Part shown: positions 29,323-39,424 of the stretch, piece by piece
Position numbering within the stretch: position 1 is the first letter of the stretch
How the letters are laid out: every line of letters begins with the position of its first letter
Assembly (NCBI RefSeq): GCF_016428905.1
Contig: NZ_JAELTQ010000025.1
Location: 1-44,347 of the forward strand
Origin: Dyella sp. ASV24
Lineage (GTDB): Bacteria; Pseudomonadota; Gammaproteobacteria; Xanthomonadales; Rhodanobacteraceae
DNA: 44,347 nucleotides
Direction of reading: 5' to 3'
Made by a program: the position numbers and the translations under genes
Notes under the pieces: generated by a model
The model's input: only the letters and a program-made list of their open reading frames with translations
Told to the model about the DNA's origin: nothing
The model's database searches: none

Positions 29323-31824
29323 ATGGATATGTCGCTCCGACGCTTCGCGCTGGTTGGCTTACTGCTGGCCGTTTCTCCACACGTCCTGGCGGACCAGGCG
29401 CCCAAGACGCCGGTGGCCGCCGCGACCGCCGGCTATCTCACGCCGCCTGCGCCGCTACAGGCATTGGTAGATGCCCCGCGTCCACCGCAGCTGTCGATCA
29501 GCCCGCACCGTGACCTGCTGGCGCTGACTCAGACGCCGCCGTTGCCGGGCATCGACGTGGTTGCGCAGCCCGAGCTCAAGCTTGCCGGCCTGCGTATCAA
29601 TCCCCGTACCTATGCGCAGAGTCGCTTCGTGTTCGGTACGGATCTATGGCTGATGGAGGTGGCTTCCGGCAAGGAGATCCACCTGCAGGGCCTGCCGCAA
29701 CCTTTGTCTATCGCGACCTCGTCCTGGTCGCCCGACCAGCGCTATCTCGCCTTCAACCAGGTGAACGCGCGCGAGGGCACCAACGAGTTGTGGGTGGTGG
29801 ATGTGGCCGCTCGGTCCGCGCACCGCCTGATGGCGCTGCCTTTGAACACCGTCGCGGGTCGCGGCTATCGCTGGATGCCCGATGGCAAGCAGTTGCTCGT
29901 CCAGTTGCAGCCGCAAGGCCAGGGCAGCGCACCCGTCGCCAGCATCATCCCGACCGGTCCGGATACGCAGCAGACGCAAGCGGGTGGTGGCGTCAAGGCC
30001 ATCCGCACCTATCAGGACATGCTGCGTAATGAAGACGACGCCAAGCTATTCGAGTACTACCTGCGCTCGCAGTCGGCGCTAGTGGACCTGGACGGCAAGG
30101 TCACTCCGCTGGGCGAGCCGGCACTGACCGTCGCCATCGCGCCGTCGCCTGATGGACGTTACCTGCTGCGCCAGCGCGTGGAGCGGCCGTTCTCGTATCT
30201 CGTGCCGGTGGATAGCTTTCCCCGCCGCATCGAAGTGCTCGACCGTGACGGCAAGTTGGTGAAGGAGATTGCCCATCTACCGTTGCTGGAAGGCCTGCCT
30301 ACCGGCAACGACGCCGTGCCCTCGGGTGTGCGCGACATCAGCTGGCGTGCTGATGCGCCCGCCACCCTGATCTGGGCGGAAGCGCAGGACGGCGGTGACC
30401 CCGCGCGCAAGGTGGATATCCGCGACATCGTGCAGATGCAGTCCGCGCCGTTCGATCAGTCGCCGGTGACGCTGGCGAAGCTGGGCAGCCGCTACGCTGG
30501 AGCGTACTGGGCTAGCGGCAACCTTGCGTTGGTCGAGGAGTTCTGGTGGAAGACGCGCCAGGTGAAAGAGTGGCGCGTATCGCCTGACCAGCCGTCGCAG
30601 GCGCCGGTCCTGGTGCGCGAAGGTTCGTCGGAGGATCGCTACCGTGATCCCGGCACACCCGCAACGATGCTTGATGAGCATGGCGAACAGCGGCTCATCG
30701 TCACGACAGATGGCCAGAGCATCTACCGCCTCGGCGAAGGCGCTTCTCCTGAAGGTGACCGACCCTTTATTGACCGCGTGAACCTGCAGTCCGACCAGAG
30801 CACGCGATTGTTCCAGTCGCAGGCGCCGTACTACGAAGATCCCCAGGTGTTGCTGGATGCAGAAGGCACTCGTGCCCTGATCTCGCGCGAATCACCCACC
30901 GAGCCGACCAACTTCTATGTGCGCGAGCTGGCGTCCAACGGCAAGTTGCACGAGCTCACCCACTTCCCGAACCCACTGCCGCAGCTGAAGGGCGTGAAGA
31001 AGGAGCAGATCCGTTACAAGCGAAAGGATGGCGTAGAGCTCACTGCCACGCTGTACCTGCCGCCCAACTACGATCCGAAGAAGGACGGCCCGCGCCCGAT
31101 GCTGATGTGGGCCTATCCCGCCGAGTTCAAATCGGCGGACGCCGCGGGTCAGGTCAAGGATTCGCCGTACAAGTTCAACCGCATCAGCTACTGGGGCCCG
31201 CAGGCTTTCCTCACCATGGGCTACACGGTGCTGGACAACTTCTCCGTGCCAATCGTGGGCGAGGGCAGCAAGGAACCCAACGACACCTATATCTCCCAGC
31301 TCGTAGCCAGTGCAGAGGCCGCCGTGGATGAGGTGGTCCGGCGTGGCGTGGCCGATCGCAACCGCATCGCGGTTGGCGGTCATTCCTACGGCGCGTTCAT
31401 GACGGCCAACCTGCTCGCGCATACGCGTCTGTTCAAGGCGGGTATCGCGCGCAGCGGTGCTTACAACCGCACGCTGACGCCATTCGGCTTTCAGGCGGAG
31501 GAGCGTAATTACTGGCAGGCACCCGACGTCTACAACGCCATGTCGCCGTTCAACTACGCGGATCACATCAAGGACGCATTGCTGATGATCCACGGCGAGC
31601 AGGACAACAACTCCGGCACCTTCCCGATCCAGAGCGAGCGCATGTACGCGGCTGTCAAGGGCTTGGGCGGCACTGCGAGGTTGGTGCTGTTGCCGAATGA
31701 GGCGCACGCGTATCGCGCGCGTGAATCGATCATGCAGATGCTGGCCGAGATGAATAACTGGCTGGAGACGTATGTGAAGCAGGCGAAGCCAGAAAAGGTA
31801 GAGAAGCAAGCCTCAATGCACTGA
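29323..31824 (+). CDS. S9 family (S9D, glutamyl endopeptidase-like) prolyl oligopeptidase-type peptidase
   Basis: The protein has 833 residues with a signal peptide (MDMSLRRFALVGLLLAVSPH, cleavage near VLA-DQ), so it is periplasmic or secreted. An N-terminal beta-propeller of about 550 residues precedes an alpha/beta-hydrolase domain. The catalytic triad is Ser688 in GGHSYGAFMTANLL, Asp761 in HGEQDNNSGT and His795 in PNEAHAY. GIARSGAYNRTLTPFGFQ and the HGEQDNNSG block closely match what I remember of plant chloroplast glutamyl endopeptidase, placing it in S9D rather than among dipeptidyl peptidases. AAGGGG precedes the start; ATG at 29329 is an alternative. It stands alone as a unit and is followed by a long repeat hairpin. 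Confidence 0.9.
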   Translation: MDMSLRRFALVGLLLAVSPHVLADQAPKTPVAAATAGYLTPPAPLQALVDAPRPPQLSISPHRDLLALTQTPPLPGIDVVAQPELKLAGLRINPRTYAQSRFVFGTDLWLMEVASGKEIHLQGLPQPLSIATSSWSPDQRYLAFNQVNAREGTNELWVVDVAARSAHRLMALPLNTVAGRGYRWMPDGKQLLVQLQPQGQGSAPVASIIPTGPDTQQTQAGGGVKAIRTYQDMLRNEDDAKLFEYYLRSQSALVDLDGKVTPLGEPALTVAIAPSPDGRYLLRQRVERPFSYLVPVDSFPRRIEVLDRDGKLVKEIAHLPLLEGLPTGNDAVPSGVRDISWRADAPATLIWAEAQDGGDPARKVDIRDIVQMQSAPFDQSPVTLAKLGSRYAGAYWASGNLALVEEFWWKTRQVKEWRVSPDQPSQAPVLVREGSSEDRYRDPGTPATMLDEHGEQRLIVTTDGQSIYRLGEGASPEGDRPFIDRVNLQSDQSTRLFQSQAPYYEDPQVLLDAEGTRALISRESPTEPTNFYVRELASNGKLHELTHFPNPLPQLKGVKKEQIRYKRKDGVELTATLYLPPNYDPKKDGPRPMLMWAYPAEFKSADAAGQVKDSPYKFNRISYWGPQAFLTMGYTVLDNFSVPIVGEGSKEPNDTYISQLVASAEAAVDEVVRRGVADRNRIAVGGHSYGAFMTANLLAHTRLFKAGIARSGAYNRTLTPFGFQAEERNYWQAPDVYNAMSPFNYADHIKDALLMIHGEQDNNSGTFPIQSERMYAAVKGLGGTARLVLLPNEAHAYRARESIMQMLAEMNNWLETYVKQAKPEKVEKQASMH

Positions 31825-31870
31825 CGAGGCATCGAGCGGTGCTGTGCAATCTTGCGCAGCGCCCACGCTC

Positions 31871-31969
31871 GTCATTCCGGCGCAGGCCGGAATCCAGAGC
31901 CGCAAGGCTTGGTTTTCGCGAACACAACCAAGCACCGGTGCTCTGGATTCCGGCCTGCGCCGGAATGAC
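31871..31969. repeat. Long palindromic repeat with perfect 30-bp arms
   Basis: The arms at 31871-31900 (beginning GTCATTCCGGCGCAGG) and 31940-31969 are perfect reverse complements over 30 bases. The 39-base loop carries a second perfect inverted repeat, GCTTGGTT (31907-31914) and AACCAAGC (31926-31933). It is a dispersed GC-rich repeat family member by style, lies between the S9 peptidase and ppc, and could also act as an mRNA 3' end. Confidence 0.9.
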
Positions 31970-32024
31970 GGCCATAGAAGAGGCCGTCGCACGTGCCGAG
32001 GGGTGACCCTCGTTGGGTAGGGAA

Positions 32025-32054
32025 GCGGACGTCGACCTTTTTTTGTCGCGCCGC
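32025..32054 (+). other. Hairpin with poly-T loop in the ppc upstream region
   Basis: GCGG, CG and CGAC on the left pair with GTCGCGCCGC on the right if two single-base bulges (29 and 32) are allowed, giving 10 base pairs around CTTTTTTT. A T-run in a loop rather than after a stem is unlike a terminator. If transcribed, the loop would be an exposed U-tract, for example for Hfq. Confidence 0.4.
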
Positions 32055-32112
32055 ACAAATCTGCTTCGCTTGGGGTAGTCTTGGACGTCCAGACATCTGC
32101 AACGTGGCATCG

Positions 32113-34818
32113 ATGAACCAGCACCGCAGTCCTGAGTTCGCCCCGCACGACGCGCCCCTGCGCGAAGACGTCCGCCGCCTCGGCACCCTGGTCGGCCATA
32201 TGCTGGCCGAACAGATTTCCCCCGCCTTCCTCGACGAAGTCGAGCGCATCCGCACCGCGGCCATCGAACGCCGGGTGGAAGACGCACCGCTGAATACACT
32301 CAGCAGCCTGCTCACTGGCCTGGACACGGACAAGGCCGAGTCGCTGGCGCGCGCCTTCGCCACGTACTTCCAGGCGGTGAATATCGCCGAACGTATCCAT
32401 CGCATCCGCCGTCGCCGCGATTACCAGCGCGAAGGTGGCGCGCCGCAGCCGGAATCCCTGCTCGACGTGCTCACGCGCCTGAAGGCGCAAGGTGTGGAAG
32501 CGGGCGAGCTGATCGAGTGGCTCGAACGGTTACAGGTGGAACCAGTTTTCACGGCTCACCCGACCGAAGCGGTGCGTCGCTCGCTGCTGGAGAAAGAACA
32601 AGCCATCGTGCGGGCGCTGGTCGACAACTTCGACCCCACGCGCACGCCGCAGGAACGCAAGGAAGACGACGATCGCATCTTCATGGCGCTCAGCGCCGGC
32701 TGGCAGACGGCTGAAGCATCCGCCGTCAGTCCCACCGTGCAGGACGAGCACCATCACGTCGGCTTCTATCTGGCTAATCCCATTTATCGCATCGTACCGG
32801 CGTTGTACGAATCGCTCGCCGATGCGCTGCAGGCGGTATATGGCGTGGCCGTACCCATCCCGCGCCTGTTGAGCTTCGCCACCTGGGTGGGCGGCGATAT
32901 GGACGGTAACCCCAACGTGGGTGCGGCGACCATTGCCAGCAGTCTGTCCACGCAACGCGCCCATGTGCTCGAGCATTACATCGAGGATATTGCCGGCCTC
33001 TCGCGCTTGCTCAGCCAGACGGAGGATCGCGTTCACGTCGGCAGCGATCTGGCGAATCGCCTGTTCGACTACCGGGTGCGCTTTCCCGAGGCCGCGGCCA
33101 AGGTGCGCCCGCGCCATGCGGACATGCCCTATCGCAGTTTGCTCACCATCATCGGTGCGCGCCTGGAGGCAACGCATGATGATGACCATCCCGAAGGCTA
33201 TACCTCGGTTGGCGAACTCCTGGATGACCTGCATCTGATTGCAATCAGCCTGATCGATCATCGTGGCTTGCATGCGGGCGCTTATGCGGTGCGCCGATTG
33301 ATCTGGCGCGTGCGTACGTTCGGCTTTCATCTTGCACGCCTTGATGTGCGACAGGATTCGCGCGTGCACGACGATGCGCTATCACAGTTGCTGCGTGATA
33401 CCGAATGGTCCACGCGCAATCCTTCCGATCGCGCGGAGCGTTTGCGAGCTTATGCCGGCGGTGAGGAAAAGCTGTCGCCTAGTGATGACCCCACCGCCGT
33501 TGCGTTGCACGACGTGTTTGCCACGATGCGCGAAGCACGTGGGCGCTACGGCGTGGAATCACTGGGGCTGTACATCATCAGCATGGCTCGTTCAGCAGCG
33601 GATGTGCTTGCGGTACTGGCCCTCGCGCGTCATGGCGGGCTCATCCAGGAAGGCCGCGTTCCGCTCGACGTGGCGCCGCTGTTCGAGACTGTGGATGACC
33701 TGACCAACGCACCGGCGACGTTGCGTGCTTTACTGGACGATCCGGTTTATCGTGATCATCTCGCCTCGCGTGGTGATCGCCAATGGGTGATGCTCGGCTA
33801 CTCCGATAGCGGCAAGGACGGCGGCACGCTGGCATCGCGCTGGGGGTTGCAGCGCGCGCAGGTGGAGTTGCTGGATATCGCAGCAGAGGCGGGTATTCGG
33901 CTGTCGTTCTTTCATGGTCGTGGTGGATCGGCTAGCCGCGGTGGCGCGCGCATGACGCCGGCTTTGATGTCTTCGCCCCGTGGTTCCGTCGCCGGGGTGC
34001 TGCGCGTCACCGAGCAGGGCGAGGTGATCCATCGCAAGTACGGCATCCGCGCGCTGGCTCTACGCAACCTTGAGCAAACGGTGGGTGCGGTGCTGCGTGC
34101 GTCCTTGAGACCGCGTACGCAGGAGTCGCGCGAAGATCTATGGCGTGAGCGCATGAGTCGCCTTGCTGCGCGCAGTCGTGAGCATTACCGCGCGTTTGTC
34201 GATCGCGAGGGCTTCGTCGACTATTTCCGTTCCGCTACGCCCATCGACGTGATCGAACGCATGACGCTCGGCTCGCGTCCCTCACGTCGACGCAGCATGC
34301 GTGGCGTGCAGGACTTGCGCGCAATCCCCTGGGTGTTTGCGTGGACGCAGTGCCGGTCCATTTTGCCTGGCTGGTACGGTCTTGGCACGGCGCTGGAGGC
34401 TGGTGCGAGTGAGTATGGCGAGGCAGCGATGTCGGAAATGGCCCATGACTGGCCCTTCTTCGCCAACATGCTCGACGATGTCTCGATGGTGCTGGCCAAG
34501 TGTGATCTTGGCATTGCCGAGGCATTCTCGGCGCTTGCCGGTCCGCTGCACGAACCGTTCTTCACGCTTATCCGCGAGGAGTTCGAGCGCACCCGTTACT
34601 GGCTGATGCGGCTCAAGCAGAACGATGCTTTGTTGCAGAATGCGCCGCGGCTGTCGACATCGATCGACCTGCGCAATCCGTACGTCGATCCGATGAGTCT
34701 TCTGCAAGTGGATCTGCTCAAGCGCTGGCGCGCGGGCGGTGAAAGTGATGATGCGCTGCTCACGGCCTTGGTGGCGTGCGTCAATGGCGTGTCGCAAGGG
34801 CTGCAGAACACAGGCTGA
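32113..34818 (+). CDS. ppc: Phosphoenolpyruvate carboxylase
   Basis: The protein is 901 residues from ATG at 32113 ([20 protein letters not shown]); the frame is open 40 codons earlier, but those residues are repeat-derived. It makes oxaloacetate from PEP and bicarbonate to refill the TCA cycle. Key motifs are [12 protein letters not shown] with the catalytic His, [21 protein letters not shown] with the essential Lys, [12 protein letters not shown], and the C-terminal QNTG. All match the bacterial family. There is no strong Shine-Dalgarno sequence before the start. A TAGTCT sequence near 32079 may be its -10 box. Confidence 0.95.
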   Translation: MNQHRSPEFAPHDAPLREDVRRLGTLVGHMLAEQISPAFLDEVERIRTAAIERRVEDAPLNTLSSLLTGLDTDKAESLARAFATYFQAVNIAERIHRIRRRRDYQREGGAPQPESLLDVLTRLKAQGVEAGELIEWLERLQVEPVFTAHPTEAVRRSLLEKEQAIVRALVDNFDPTRTPQERKEDDDRIFMALSAGWQTAEASAVSPTVQDEHHHVGFYLANPIYRIVPALYESLADALQAVYGVAVPIPRLLSFATWVGGDMDGNPNVGAATIASSLSTQRAHVLEHYIEDIAGLSRLLSQTEDRVHVGSDLANRLFDYRVRFPEAAAKVRPRHADMPYRSLLTIIGARLEATHDDDHPEGYTSVGELLDDLHLIAISLIDHRGLHAGAYAVRRLIWRVRTFGFHLARLDVRQDSRVHDDALSQLLRDTEWSTRNPSDRAERLRAYAGGEEKLSPSDDPTAVALHDVFATMREARGRYGVESLGLYIISMARSAADVLAVLALARHGGLIQEGRVPLDVAPLFETVDDLTNAPATLRALLDDPVYRDHLASRGDRQWVMLGYSDSGKDGGTLASRWGLQRAQVELLDIAAEAGIRLSFFHGRGGSASRGGARMTPALMSSPRGSVAGVLRVTEQGEVIHRKYGIRALALRNLEQTVGAVLRASLRPRTQESREDLWRERMSRLAARSREHYRAFVDREGFVDYFRSATPIDVIERMTLGSRPSRRRSMRGVQDLRAIPWVFAWTQCRSILPGWYGLGTALEAGASEYGEAAMSEMAHDWPFFANMLDDVSMVLAKCDLGIAEAFSALAGPLHEPFFTLIREEFERTRYWLMRLKQNDALLQNAPRLSTSIDLRNPYVDPMSLLQVDLLKRWRAGGESDDALLTALVACVNGVSQGLQNTG

Positions 34819-34951
34819 TGGTCGCCATGGCAGGCGTCCTGGTGCCGAAGGCCGGAAGCTATCAAGCGAGTCATCCCGGGTGAAGTCGGCACCCCTTGTG
34901 AAGAGCACGCAACCGCTCCATGTCATCCACTTCCAGTGGAAGGGGGCATCG

Positions 34952-35911
34952 ATGATCGAGCTATATCAGTTGCGGTGGTCGCACTATGTGGAAAAGGTGC
35001 GCTGGGCGCTGGACTTCAAGGGGCTCGCGTGGCGGGCTATTGATATCGTGGCGTACAAGAAGCAGGAGATGAGTCGTTTCCCCTGCGCGCAGACGGTGCC
35101 ACTGATTCATGATGCATCGACAGGCGTGGCGCTGAGCGATTCATCGCCGATCCTGCGCTATCTGGATGAGGCCTATCCCGAGCCGCCGCTGTTGCCCGCC
35201 GACCCGGTGGCGCGCGAAGAAGCCTGGCAATGGATGCTGCGTCTCGACTCCACGCTAGGCTTGCATGCACGCCGGCTGGGCTATACGCAGATCATCATGG
35301 AGTGTCCGGACGCACTGCCGCGATTGTTCATGACCCGGCCATTCGGTGGCTTGTTCGCACGTCGCGGATGGCGCTCGCTGGCTGCACCGGTGCTCGGCAT
35401 GATGTTGACCAAGCGCTTTCGCTTCGATCGCAACCAGCAAGACCGGATCTATGAACGTTTGGAGAGTTTGTTGCTTCCACTCGCTGGAAGGCTCGGGCGG
35501 CATGCCTATGTGATGGGCGAAAGGTTGAGCGCCGTGGACATCACCTTGGCTTCGCTGTTGCGGCCGCTGCGGATTGTTCCTCACTTCAGCCACCATCCCC
35601 GCTTGCAAGAGCTGTTTGCATGGCAGCAACGCCTTTTTCGCAGCCACAATCGGGACGCCGCCTATCCGTACGAAACCATGATCGAGGCGCAGCGGCAACG
35701 CAGCGGCGTGATGCGGGCAGGTGTGAGCTGGATGGAAGCGCCCGCCGTCGCGGTGACAGATGCGGATGGCCTACGGGTAGTGGCAGCCAATGACCAGCAT
35801 TCGGTGAGTGGGCTCAGCTTGTTCCAGGCTTGGCCAGGGTATCTGAAACTGCGTTGGTTCAGTGGCGTCGGCAAGCGGGCTTATTCGCCAGCACCCTATC
35901 TCGAAGCATAG
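34952..35911 (+). CDS. Glutathione S-transferase-like protein with C-terminal extension
   Basis: The protein is 319 residues from ATG at 34952. The N-terminal thioredoxin-like domain (MIELYQLRWSHYVEKVRWAL, with TVPLIHD and SSPILRYLDE for glutathione contacts) is followed by a helical GST C-domain with MGERLSAVDITLASLLRPL at about 190. Typical GSTs have 200-230 residues, so the last 60-90 residues (from about YPYETMIEAQRQ) are an extension of unknown role. The frame continues upstream into ppc, but the N-terminal fold starts here. It follows ppc by 133 bases and converges on the VIT/VWA gene. Confidence 0.85.
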   Translation: MIELYQLRWSHYVEKVRWALDFKGLAWRAIDIVAYKKQEMSRFPCAQTVPLIHDASTGVALSDSSPILRYLDEAYPEPPLLPADPVAREEAWQWMLRLDSTLGLHARRLGYTQIIMECPDALPRLFMTRPFGGLFARRGWRSLAAPVLGMMLTKRFRFDRNQQDRIYERLESLLLPLAGRLGRHAYVMGERLSAVDITLASLLRPLRIVPHFSHHPRLQELFAWQQRLFRSHNRDAAYPYETMIEAQRQRSGVMRAGVSWMEAPAVAVTDADGLRVVAANDQHSVSGLSLFQAWPGYLKLRWFSGVGKRAYSPAPYLEA

Positions 35912-35926
35912 CTTGGTTGGGGTTGT

Positions 35927-35958
35927 GCGCCGACGACGGTGTGACTCGTCGTCGGCGC
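35927..35958. terminator. Hairpin terminator between convergent GST and VIT/VWA genes
   Basis: GCGCCGACGACG (35927-35938) and CGTCGTCGGCGC (35947-35958) form a perfect 12-bp stem with an 8-base loop, in a 62-base gap between two stop codons. The T-run is short (GTTTCCC on the plus strand). Confidence 0.75.
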
Positions 35959-35973
35959 GTTTCCCGTCGTGGC

Positions 35974-38900
35974 TTACGGTGCCCCGACCTGGAAGCGACC
36001 AATCTCGATCAATTCCTTCTGATCTTCCAGGCGTCGAGTGGTCGCCATGCGCTTGCTCTCGCCGGTATCGAACTGCGTGAGGAACTCGGCTTGCACGGTA
36101 ACGTCACCGGCGAGCTTCTGCTGGTGGTTGCCGAAGTAGTGAGCCTTGACGATATAGGTGCCGGGGATAGGGCGGCGAATCGTGTAGACCTCCGGGCCGT
36201 AGCCCTGGGTGAAGTCGCGGCTCAGGTGACCACCGATCTGCGTGCGGTTGTGGCTGTAGATGGCTACTTCACCGGTGGGATCGATCACCCATAGATCCAC
36301 ATCGGTGTTGTCGGCATCCCAGGTCAGGGCGACACGCAGTTGCACCGGCAATGGCGTGAGCATGTCCTCACTGGCACCATCGCGGGTCAGCTGATTCGCC
36401 AGTGTGGTTCGTTCGCTAGCCGGGGCGCGCATGAGCACATCGTTGAGTTCATGTAGTGCAATCGTTTCCACCTCGGGGAAGCGTGCATCCCAGTCGTGGT
36501 CGACGACGTACCACAACAATTGCGAGGCGCGCGCATAGTCCGGTGTTGGCTGGCGTGACAGTGCCAGGCCCAGATCACGATAGCTCTGCGGCTCTTCACC
36601 GCGCAGGTGCAGCGCCTGTTCGAACAACGGCACCGCCAGTTCAAAGCGGTCCCACTGCTCCAGGCGATAGGCCAGGATGCGCAAGAGCGGTGCGTTGTCT
36701 ATGTCGATCTCCGCCAGATTGGACAGCACACGGAGCGCCAGCCGCGGTTGTTTGGCCTTGTCGCGCAGGTAGTCCGCACAGTCGAGATAGAACGAAGGTG
36801 ACTTGGCGTAGGCCTCGCGCTCGCTCAGATACGCGGCGTATGGATCAGCCGCTGCACGCAAGCGAGCCATATAGGGTTTGTCGGAGGTGGCCGCTTGCAG
36901 CTGAATCGACGCGGTGCCCATTCCAGCGTCAGCAGGCCGACTGATGGCTGCCTTGTCGGCTGCCATGTTTGCCGCTGGCGCGCCGGCCATTGGTTGGGCC
37001 ACGGTGCTCATCATGGGGGCGGGTGCGGGCATGGAGGGTGGTGCAGGCGGAGCCGGCGGTGCGGGCATGGGCGTAGTCATGTTCTCCACCGGGCTTGGTG
37101 CAGGCATGACTTGCCGGCGGGTGATTCCGTTCGGAGTTACGCGCGCATTGACGTTGTCCGAATCAGGCGCCAAGGCGAGTCGCCGCATGCGCAAGGCATC
37201 GAGCTTCAGCATCAGCAACGACGCCGAGTGTTCCCACGATCTACGCGTGGCATCGCTGGCGCCATCCTTCAACCAGCGCTGTTGCAAGGCATGCGCCTGG
37301 GTAGAAATGCTCTTGGCTTCAAGCAAAGCTGCCTGCGTTTCCTTGTGTGAATCGAGCGCGCCCCAGCGTGTAATCTCGGCAGCCGCCGTGGGTACGAGCA
37401 CGGTTTCCAGCCAGGGGTGTTGTTCATCGTGCCATTGGCGGAAATCTGCCCATTGCCTCGCGACCTGTTCGCGGTGTGCCTGTTCCGTGTTCTGCGTGAC
37501 GTTGGCTTTGGGGTGCGTGACCTGCCATTGGCGGTATTGCGCCAACAAGTCCGGCTCGCGTGGTTCAACGCCGTAGCGCACATAGTCTTCGATGCGATCC
37601 AGCACGAGCATCGACGTGTTGGTGGTAACGATGCCGTAGCGCTTGGCGAGCGCAGTGATAGCCGCATCGTCAGGATGCGCCGTGGCCTGCAGATCGGCGA
37701 TACGAGCGTTCGCCCAAGCGCGCTGCACGAAGTCGCCCTCCGCCGGATCGAGCAGGCTGGTGTCGTCCATGCGCAGTTGTTGGTGTGCAGTGGTACCGGC
37801 CGCGTCGCCGAAGGTCAGGTCCAGAGTCGCCTGTCCATGACAACGGCCAGAGACCACGATCGCGCCTTCGGCGGATGCTGGCAGCGAAGGTGTGAGATCC
37901 CGGCACTCGCCGGAGACGACCTGCACCTGCTGCAGCAGCCAGGGAAGGTGGTTGAGCTCACGTAGCGCATCTTCCTGCGTGTTCTTCAGGAGATTCACGA
38001 CCTGACCACCGTGGGCGAGTGCGAGGCGAGACAATGCAGCGTTGTCAGCCATCTGTGCCGCATGCAGCACCATCACGCGTGGAGAGGTTCCGCTCGCCTG
38101 GCCAAGTTGAGGTTCGCTGGCGCCGAAGTTGCTGAGGCCATCGCCCATCACCAACACAAGGTCGGGGCGGGTGTTCGTGTCAAGGCGGATCGCTCCATAG
38201 GAACTGCCACCATCCAGCGGCAAAGCCTCGATGGCTTGGCGCAGTGCGCGCGTGTCACCGTTGCGGATAGGGAAGCTGCGTGCCGGGTCCGCATCGTTAC
38301 GGAAGGCGATAAGGTCCACTTGCACGTTGCCAAGCTGACTGAGCCACGCCGTCAGCGCGTCCAGCTCACGCGTTCTATCGCGTCCTTGTGCGCTGCCGGA
38401 CGCATCGTAGTAGAGCGCAATCCGATGCGGAGCGGCGGGGGCCGGCCTGGATGGCTGCGTGGCAGGCACCTGTGCGGTAAAGGTGCGCCATGAGGGATCG
38501 AGCACGTCCTGCACGGCGAATATCGTGCCGGCCTGGGCGGGCTTGGGAATAGCAAAGCTCAGCTCGCGCTCCGGCCGATAGTCGTGGCGTGCCAGCTTGG
38601 CGACATAGTTGTTCTGCCATTGGGTGAAATCCAGCGCGCCAGGCGCCGCATCGCTACTAGCTGGCATATCACCGCGTAACACCTGCGCATTCACTCGAAA
38701 ATCGCGAATGTTCTGCGCGAACTGCAAGGGCAGTACATAGCGCCACTGGTTCGCCACATCGAGCAGGGGCTGATCGAACGACACGGACACGCGCTTGGTG
38801 CCGTGTGCGGGAATCGGATACAGCCGCGTACGGAACACGTTGCCCTGGGTCAGTTCGGCAAGCCCCGGATCGATACCGCGACGGGTGGTGGCCTCGTAGG

Positions 38901-39258
38901 CCACGCGTGCGGTTTCCTTTTCCACCACCACGCCCTGGCGCAGTGCGCCGTTCACTTCCAGTGCGTAGCCGCTCACGCTCTGTCCGTCCGCCAGTGGGAA
39001 CACCAGCTCGCCTTCCAGCACGCGTCCGTTCGGGTTGAAGAAGCTCAGCTCCATGGTGGTGCTGGCCATGAAGCCATGGACCTTCACGTCGATAGCCACA
39101 TCCTGCAACTGGATGGGCTGCAGTTTGCCCTGACTCGGGTCGAGCCAGATCTGGGGTGGTCGTGGAGGGATGGGGCGGCGGGTGGTGAGGTCCTGCGCGT
39201 TGGCCTGCGCAGAGCAGGCCAACAGGGTACCGAGGACGAACAGCTTCCATGTCTGCAT
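35974..39258 (-). CDS. Secreted VIT/VWA protein with repeat-helical and DUF2135-like domains
   Basis: The protein is 1094 residues from ATG at 39258 (CGGAG just upstream); the frame is open 11 codons earlier. The signal peptide MQTWKLFVLGTLLACSAQAN is followed by a VIT (inter-alpha-trypsin-like) domain at about 40-170 with GFMASTTMELSFFNPNGRVL and EGELVFPL. A von Willebrand A domain starts near 279 with the metal-site motif DASGS (285-289). A Pro/Ala/Met-rich linker at about 735-770 leads to a TPR-like helical part at about 830-930. The C-terminal DUF2135-like domain is recognisable from RVALTWDADNTDVDLWVIDP and YIVKAHYFGNHQ. It is likely a periplasmic or surface adhesion/assembly factor; the partner is unknown. 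It lies on the same strand downstream of uup. Confidence 0.88.
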   Translation of the reverse strand: MQTWKLFVLGTLLACSAQANAQDLTTRRPIPPRPPQIWLDPSQGKLQPIQLQDVAIDVKVHGFMASTTMELSFFNPNGRVLEGELVFPLADGQSVSGYALEVNGALRQGVVVEKETARVAYEATTRRGIDPGLAELTQGNVFRTRLYPIPAHGTKRVSVSFDQPLLDVANQWRYVLPLQFAQNIRDFRVNAQVLRGDMPASSDAAPGALDFTQWQNNYVAKLARHDYRPERELSFAIPKPAQAGTIFAVQDVLDPSWRTFTAQVPATQPSRPAPAAPHRIALYYDASGSAQGRDRTRELDALTAWLSQLGNVQVDLIAFRNDADPARSFPIRNGDTRALRQAIEALPLDGGSSYGAIRLDTNTRPDLVLVMGDGLSNFGASEPQLGQASGTSPRVMVLHAAQMADNAALSRLALAHGGQVVNLLKNTQEDALRELNHLPWLLQQVQVVSGECRDLTPSLPASAEGAIVVSGRCHGQATLDLTFGDAAGTTAHQQLRMDDTSLLDPAEGDFVQRAWANARIADLQATAHPDDAAITALAKRYGIVTTNTSMLVLDRIEDYVRYGVEPREPDLLAQYRQWQVTHPKANVTQNTEQAHREQVARQWADFRQWHDEQHPWLETVLVPTAAAEITRWGALDSHKETQAALLEAKSISTQAHALQQRWLKDGASDATRRSWEHSASLLMLKLDALRMRRLALAPDSDNVNARVTPNGITRRQVMPAPSPVENMTTPMPAPPAPPAPPSMPAPAPMMSTVAQPMAGAPAANMAADKAAISRPADAGMGTASIQLQAATSDKPYMARLRAAADPYAAYLSEREAYAKSPSFYLDCADYLRDKAKQPRLALRVLSNLAEIDIDNAPLLRILAYRLEQWDRFELAVPLFEQALHLRGEEPQSYRDLGLALSRQPTPDYARASQLLWYVVDHDWDARFPEVETIALHELNDVLMRAPASERTTLANQLTRDGASEDMLTPLPVQLRVALTWDADNTDVDLWVIDPTGEVAIYSHNRTQIGGHLSRDFTQGYGPEVYTIRRPIPGTYIVKAHYFGNHQQKLAGDVTVQAEFLTQFDTGESKRMATTRRLEDQKELIEIGRFQVGAP

Positions 39259-39374
39259 GATCAACTCCGAGGGTGACAGCCGAAGGGGCATGTCGGATGA
39301 AACGGAGCGACCGGTGAAAAGGGGTTAAGAGCCGGCGGCGCCGTTCCATTGACGTCCGGCGGGTCTGGCCCTTG

Positions 39375-39403
39375 GGACGCGCTCTATCCTTAGAGACGCG
39401 TCC
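39375..39403. other. Hairpin between uup and the VIT/VWA gene
   Basis: GGACGCG-CTCTA pairs with TAGAG-A-CGCGTCC (12 pairs, one bulged A, TCCT loop). It lies just beyond the uup stop at 39425. Without a T-run it may be a weak terminator or an mRNA end stabiliser. Confidence 0.5.
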
Positions 39404-39424
39404 TTGGCTGCGCGGCGACCCGCG

